Assembly: GCA_036937835.1 (NCBI GenBank)
Contig: CM072874.1
Location: 13,654,001-13,718,000, forward strand
From: Pampus argenteus
Taxonomy: Eukaryota; Chordata; Actinopteri; Scombriformes; Stromateidae
Length of the DNA: 64,000 nt
Reading direction: 5' to 3'
The number at the start of each line of letters is the position of its first letter. The stretch's first letter is position 1. Below are positions 63,301 through 64,000 of this stretch, one piece after another. Under the pieces are notes generated by a model, which saw only the letters and a list, made by a program, of their open reading frames with translations, had not been told where the DNA came from and ran no database searches. The position numbers were made by a program, and so were the translations under genes.

Positions 63301-63460
63301 AGAACAATTCATGCTTCTCAGAGGAACTCGCTACATGTTTCAACATTCTCTCGTTCTCTCATGGGTATTGTCTTTCAGGTCGGGATCAGGAAACAGAGTG
63401 TGGTCGCCAACAGTTAGTGAAGATGGCAAGACAAGCCCTTACATGGAGCCTGATTCACAG
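45283..63460 (+). CDS. PDLIM4: PDLIM4 N-terminal half: PDZ domain exons 1-3 (gene continues right)
   Basis: PDLIM4 (RIL) is an ALP-family cytoskeletal adaptor with an N-terminal PDZ domain and a C-terminal LIM domain; it binds alpha-actinin on actin stress fibres. Three exons (45283-45384, 53796-53947, 63379-63460) join in phase to 112 residues. The PDZ carboxylate-binding loop PWGF is at residues 15-18, followed by RLVGGRDFSTPLTISR. Exon 2 gives VTPGSKAA, LCPGDTILAIN, MTHMEAQNKIK and LTLSI. Exon 3 gives VWSPTVSEDGKTSPYMEPDS. The internal and LIM exons lie beyond 64000. Human PDLIM1 and PDLIM3 are close relatives, but the divergent neighbour P4HA2 and the start TVTLKGPSPWGFRLVGGRDF favour PDLIM4. 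Confidence 0.9.
45385..53795 (+). other. PDLIM4 intron 1 (8.4 kb)
   Basis: No exon is recognised inside. Contents include a T run at about 45491-45508, C runs near 46397 and 47930, and an AT-rich stretch at 52370-52640 ending in AATAAACAAAACTGAAAAAAA that looks like a retroelement 3' tail. A (TG)n tract (53774-53790) stands just before the exon 2 acceptor. Confidence 0.6.
53796..53947 (+). CDS. PDLIM4: PDLIM4 exon 2
   Basis: This exon of 50 codons plus two bases carries VTPGSKAAQGDLCPGDTILA then INSDSTEHMTHMEAQNKIK and LTLSII. The acceptor GTGTGTTAAG is purine-interrupted, with a (TG)n tract in place of a usual pyrimidine tract. Donor GTATGG. Confidence 0.95.
53948..63378 (+). other. PDLIM4 intron 2 (9.4 kb)
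   Basis: This is a long intron with no PDLIM4 exon. Contents include (ATT)n at about 55747-55790, a G run at about 54862, a pyrimidine-rich stretch at about 58400-58640, and an unexplained minus-strand reading frame at 58126-58377. A TTAAAGGGGACGT stretch at 59300 resembles the MITE end at 12788. Confidence 0.55.
63379..63460 (+). CDS. PDLIM4: PDLIM4 exon 3
   Basis: One base completes an Arg codon, then SGSGNRVWSPTVSEDGKTSP and YMEPDSQ follow, ending phase 0 before GTAACC. It holds the VWSP...EDGK motif shared by the ALP/Enigma family just after the PDZ domain. Acceptor CTTTCAG. Confidence 0.92.
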
Positions 63461-64000
63461 GTAACCACTGTTACTTTATTAAAGCACAAGTCACAGGGGC
63501 TTTTTCTTTTTCTTTATTTCACAACAAGAGAACATAAAAAAAACTAAACTATCTCTGTGGCTGGATGTCAGTAGGATAATGCTGCATTCACGTCATATGG
63601 GATGGATGGGACAGATTGGACAGATTTCCCATTATTACAACTTGCGAGCATTGTATGCACTTATCATACAGTGAGTGTGTAAATTGTGTAGTTACAAATA
63701 ATCTGACAGTTAGGAGAAATAGCCTATATTAGTTACGGTAGTGGTATTTCTGACTGTTTTTAACAAATTGAAGCAGGTGCGGATTTCAGTATTTGTGTAT
63801 AATATCAGGTTTAATCACCTTGAACTGTTGTTGAGTGGTGGTTTTGTAACCATTTTGGCACCCGTTTTGTTGACACTGTTGAAAGTGTTTCTTACAAGTG
63901 GGAGATTTGCAGCTGTCAAAAATTCCTCCAACTCGGAATTACAGGTTGGAGCTTGACGTGCTTTTCCCACTGCACTGCTCGTAATTACAGTTTAAAATGA
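63461..64000 (+). other. PDLIM4 intron 3 (start), possible inverted-repeat element
   Basis: No exon is seen. ATGCTGCATTCACGTCAT (about 63580-63597) and a right-hand stretch around 63930-63985 (CAACTCGGAATTACAGGTTGG, GCTTGACGTGC) resemble the two ends of a known type of fish repeat, but the inverted match is weak. Confidence 0.4.

Noticed and set aside
45283..63460. PDLIM1 or PDLIM3 as the identity of the PDZ gene
   Set aside because: The start TVTLKGPSPWGFRLVGGRDF is closest to PDLIM4, and the divergent linkage to P4HA2 matches PDLIM4; the missing LIM exons leave a small doubt.

Overview
This window is ordinary vertebrate nuclear DNA, almost certainly from a ray-finned (teleost) fish. The genes are split into short exons with GT-AG introns. 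Dinucleotide microsatellites are dense, and the interspersed repeats are of fish-typical kinds: an L2-like LINE tail, an RTE/Rex-like reverse transcriptase fragment, a Tc1-type terminus, small inverted-repeat elements and a probable solo LTR. There are no operons, bacterial genes, CRISPR arrays, rRNA or tRNA genes that I can see.

Three protein-coding genes are supported. (1) The start of JAKMIP2 lies on the minus strand at the left edge: its first coding exon is 539-667, with probable 5' non-coding exon(s) near 6.8 kb and perhaps 8.4 kb. The rest of the gene lies outside the window to the left. (2) A complete P4HA2, the collagen prolyl 4-hydroxylase alpha-2 subunit, lies on the minus strand. 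Its coding exons run from the ATG at 20918 to the stop at 9953, with a likely non-coding first exon ending at 26096. All exon junctions join in phase to give 534 or 536 residues, and all four catalytic residues are present. Two homologous, mutually exclusive exons (11851-11910 and 11717-11782) are separated by only 68 nt. (3) The first three coding exons of PDLIM4 lie on the plus strand at 45283, 53796 and 63379. They encode the PDZ domain, and the gene continues beyond the right edge.

Layout: 1-7.05 kb is the JAKMIP2 5' end. From 7.05 to 9.05 kb is a short intergenic stretch with an L2 relic and an orphan candidate exon. From 9.05 to 26.2 kb is P4HA2. From 26.2 to 45.1 kb is about 19 kb with no gene I can recognise, carrying several transposon relics. 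From 45.1 to 64 kb is the PDLIM4 5' half with very long introns. The divergent P4HA2 / PDLIM4 pair matches the human 5q31 arrangement. JAKMIP2 is also on human 5q but is not next to P4HA2 there.

The three genes do not form a pathway. P4HA2 acts in the endoplasmic reticulum on procollagen, PDLIM4 is an actin/alpha-actinin adaptor, and JAKMIP2 is a coiled-coil protein of microtubule/Golgi trafficking. The most interesting points are the alternative-exon cassette of P4HA2 together with a pure (GU)n tract of about 86 units placed 21 nt after the preceding splice donor, hypoxia-type motifs at the P4HA2 promoter, and several short inverted-repeat elements. I found no clearly new biological system.
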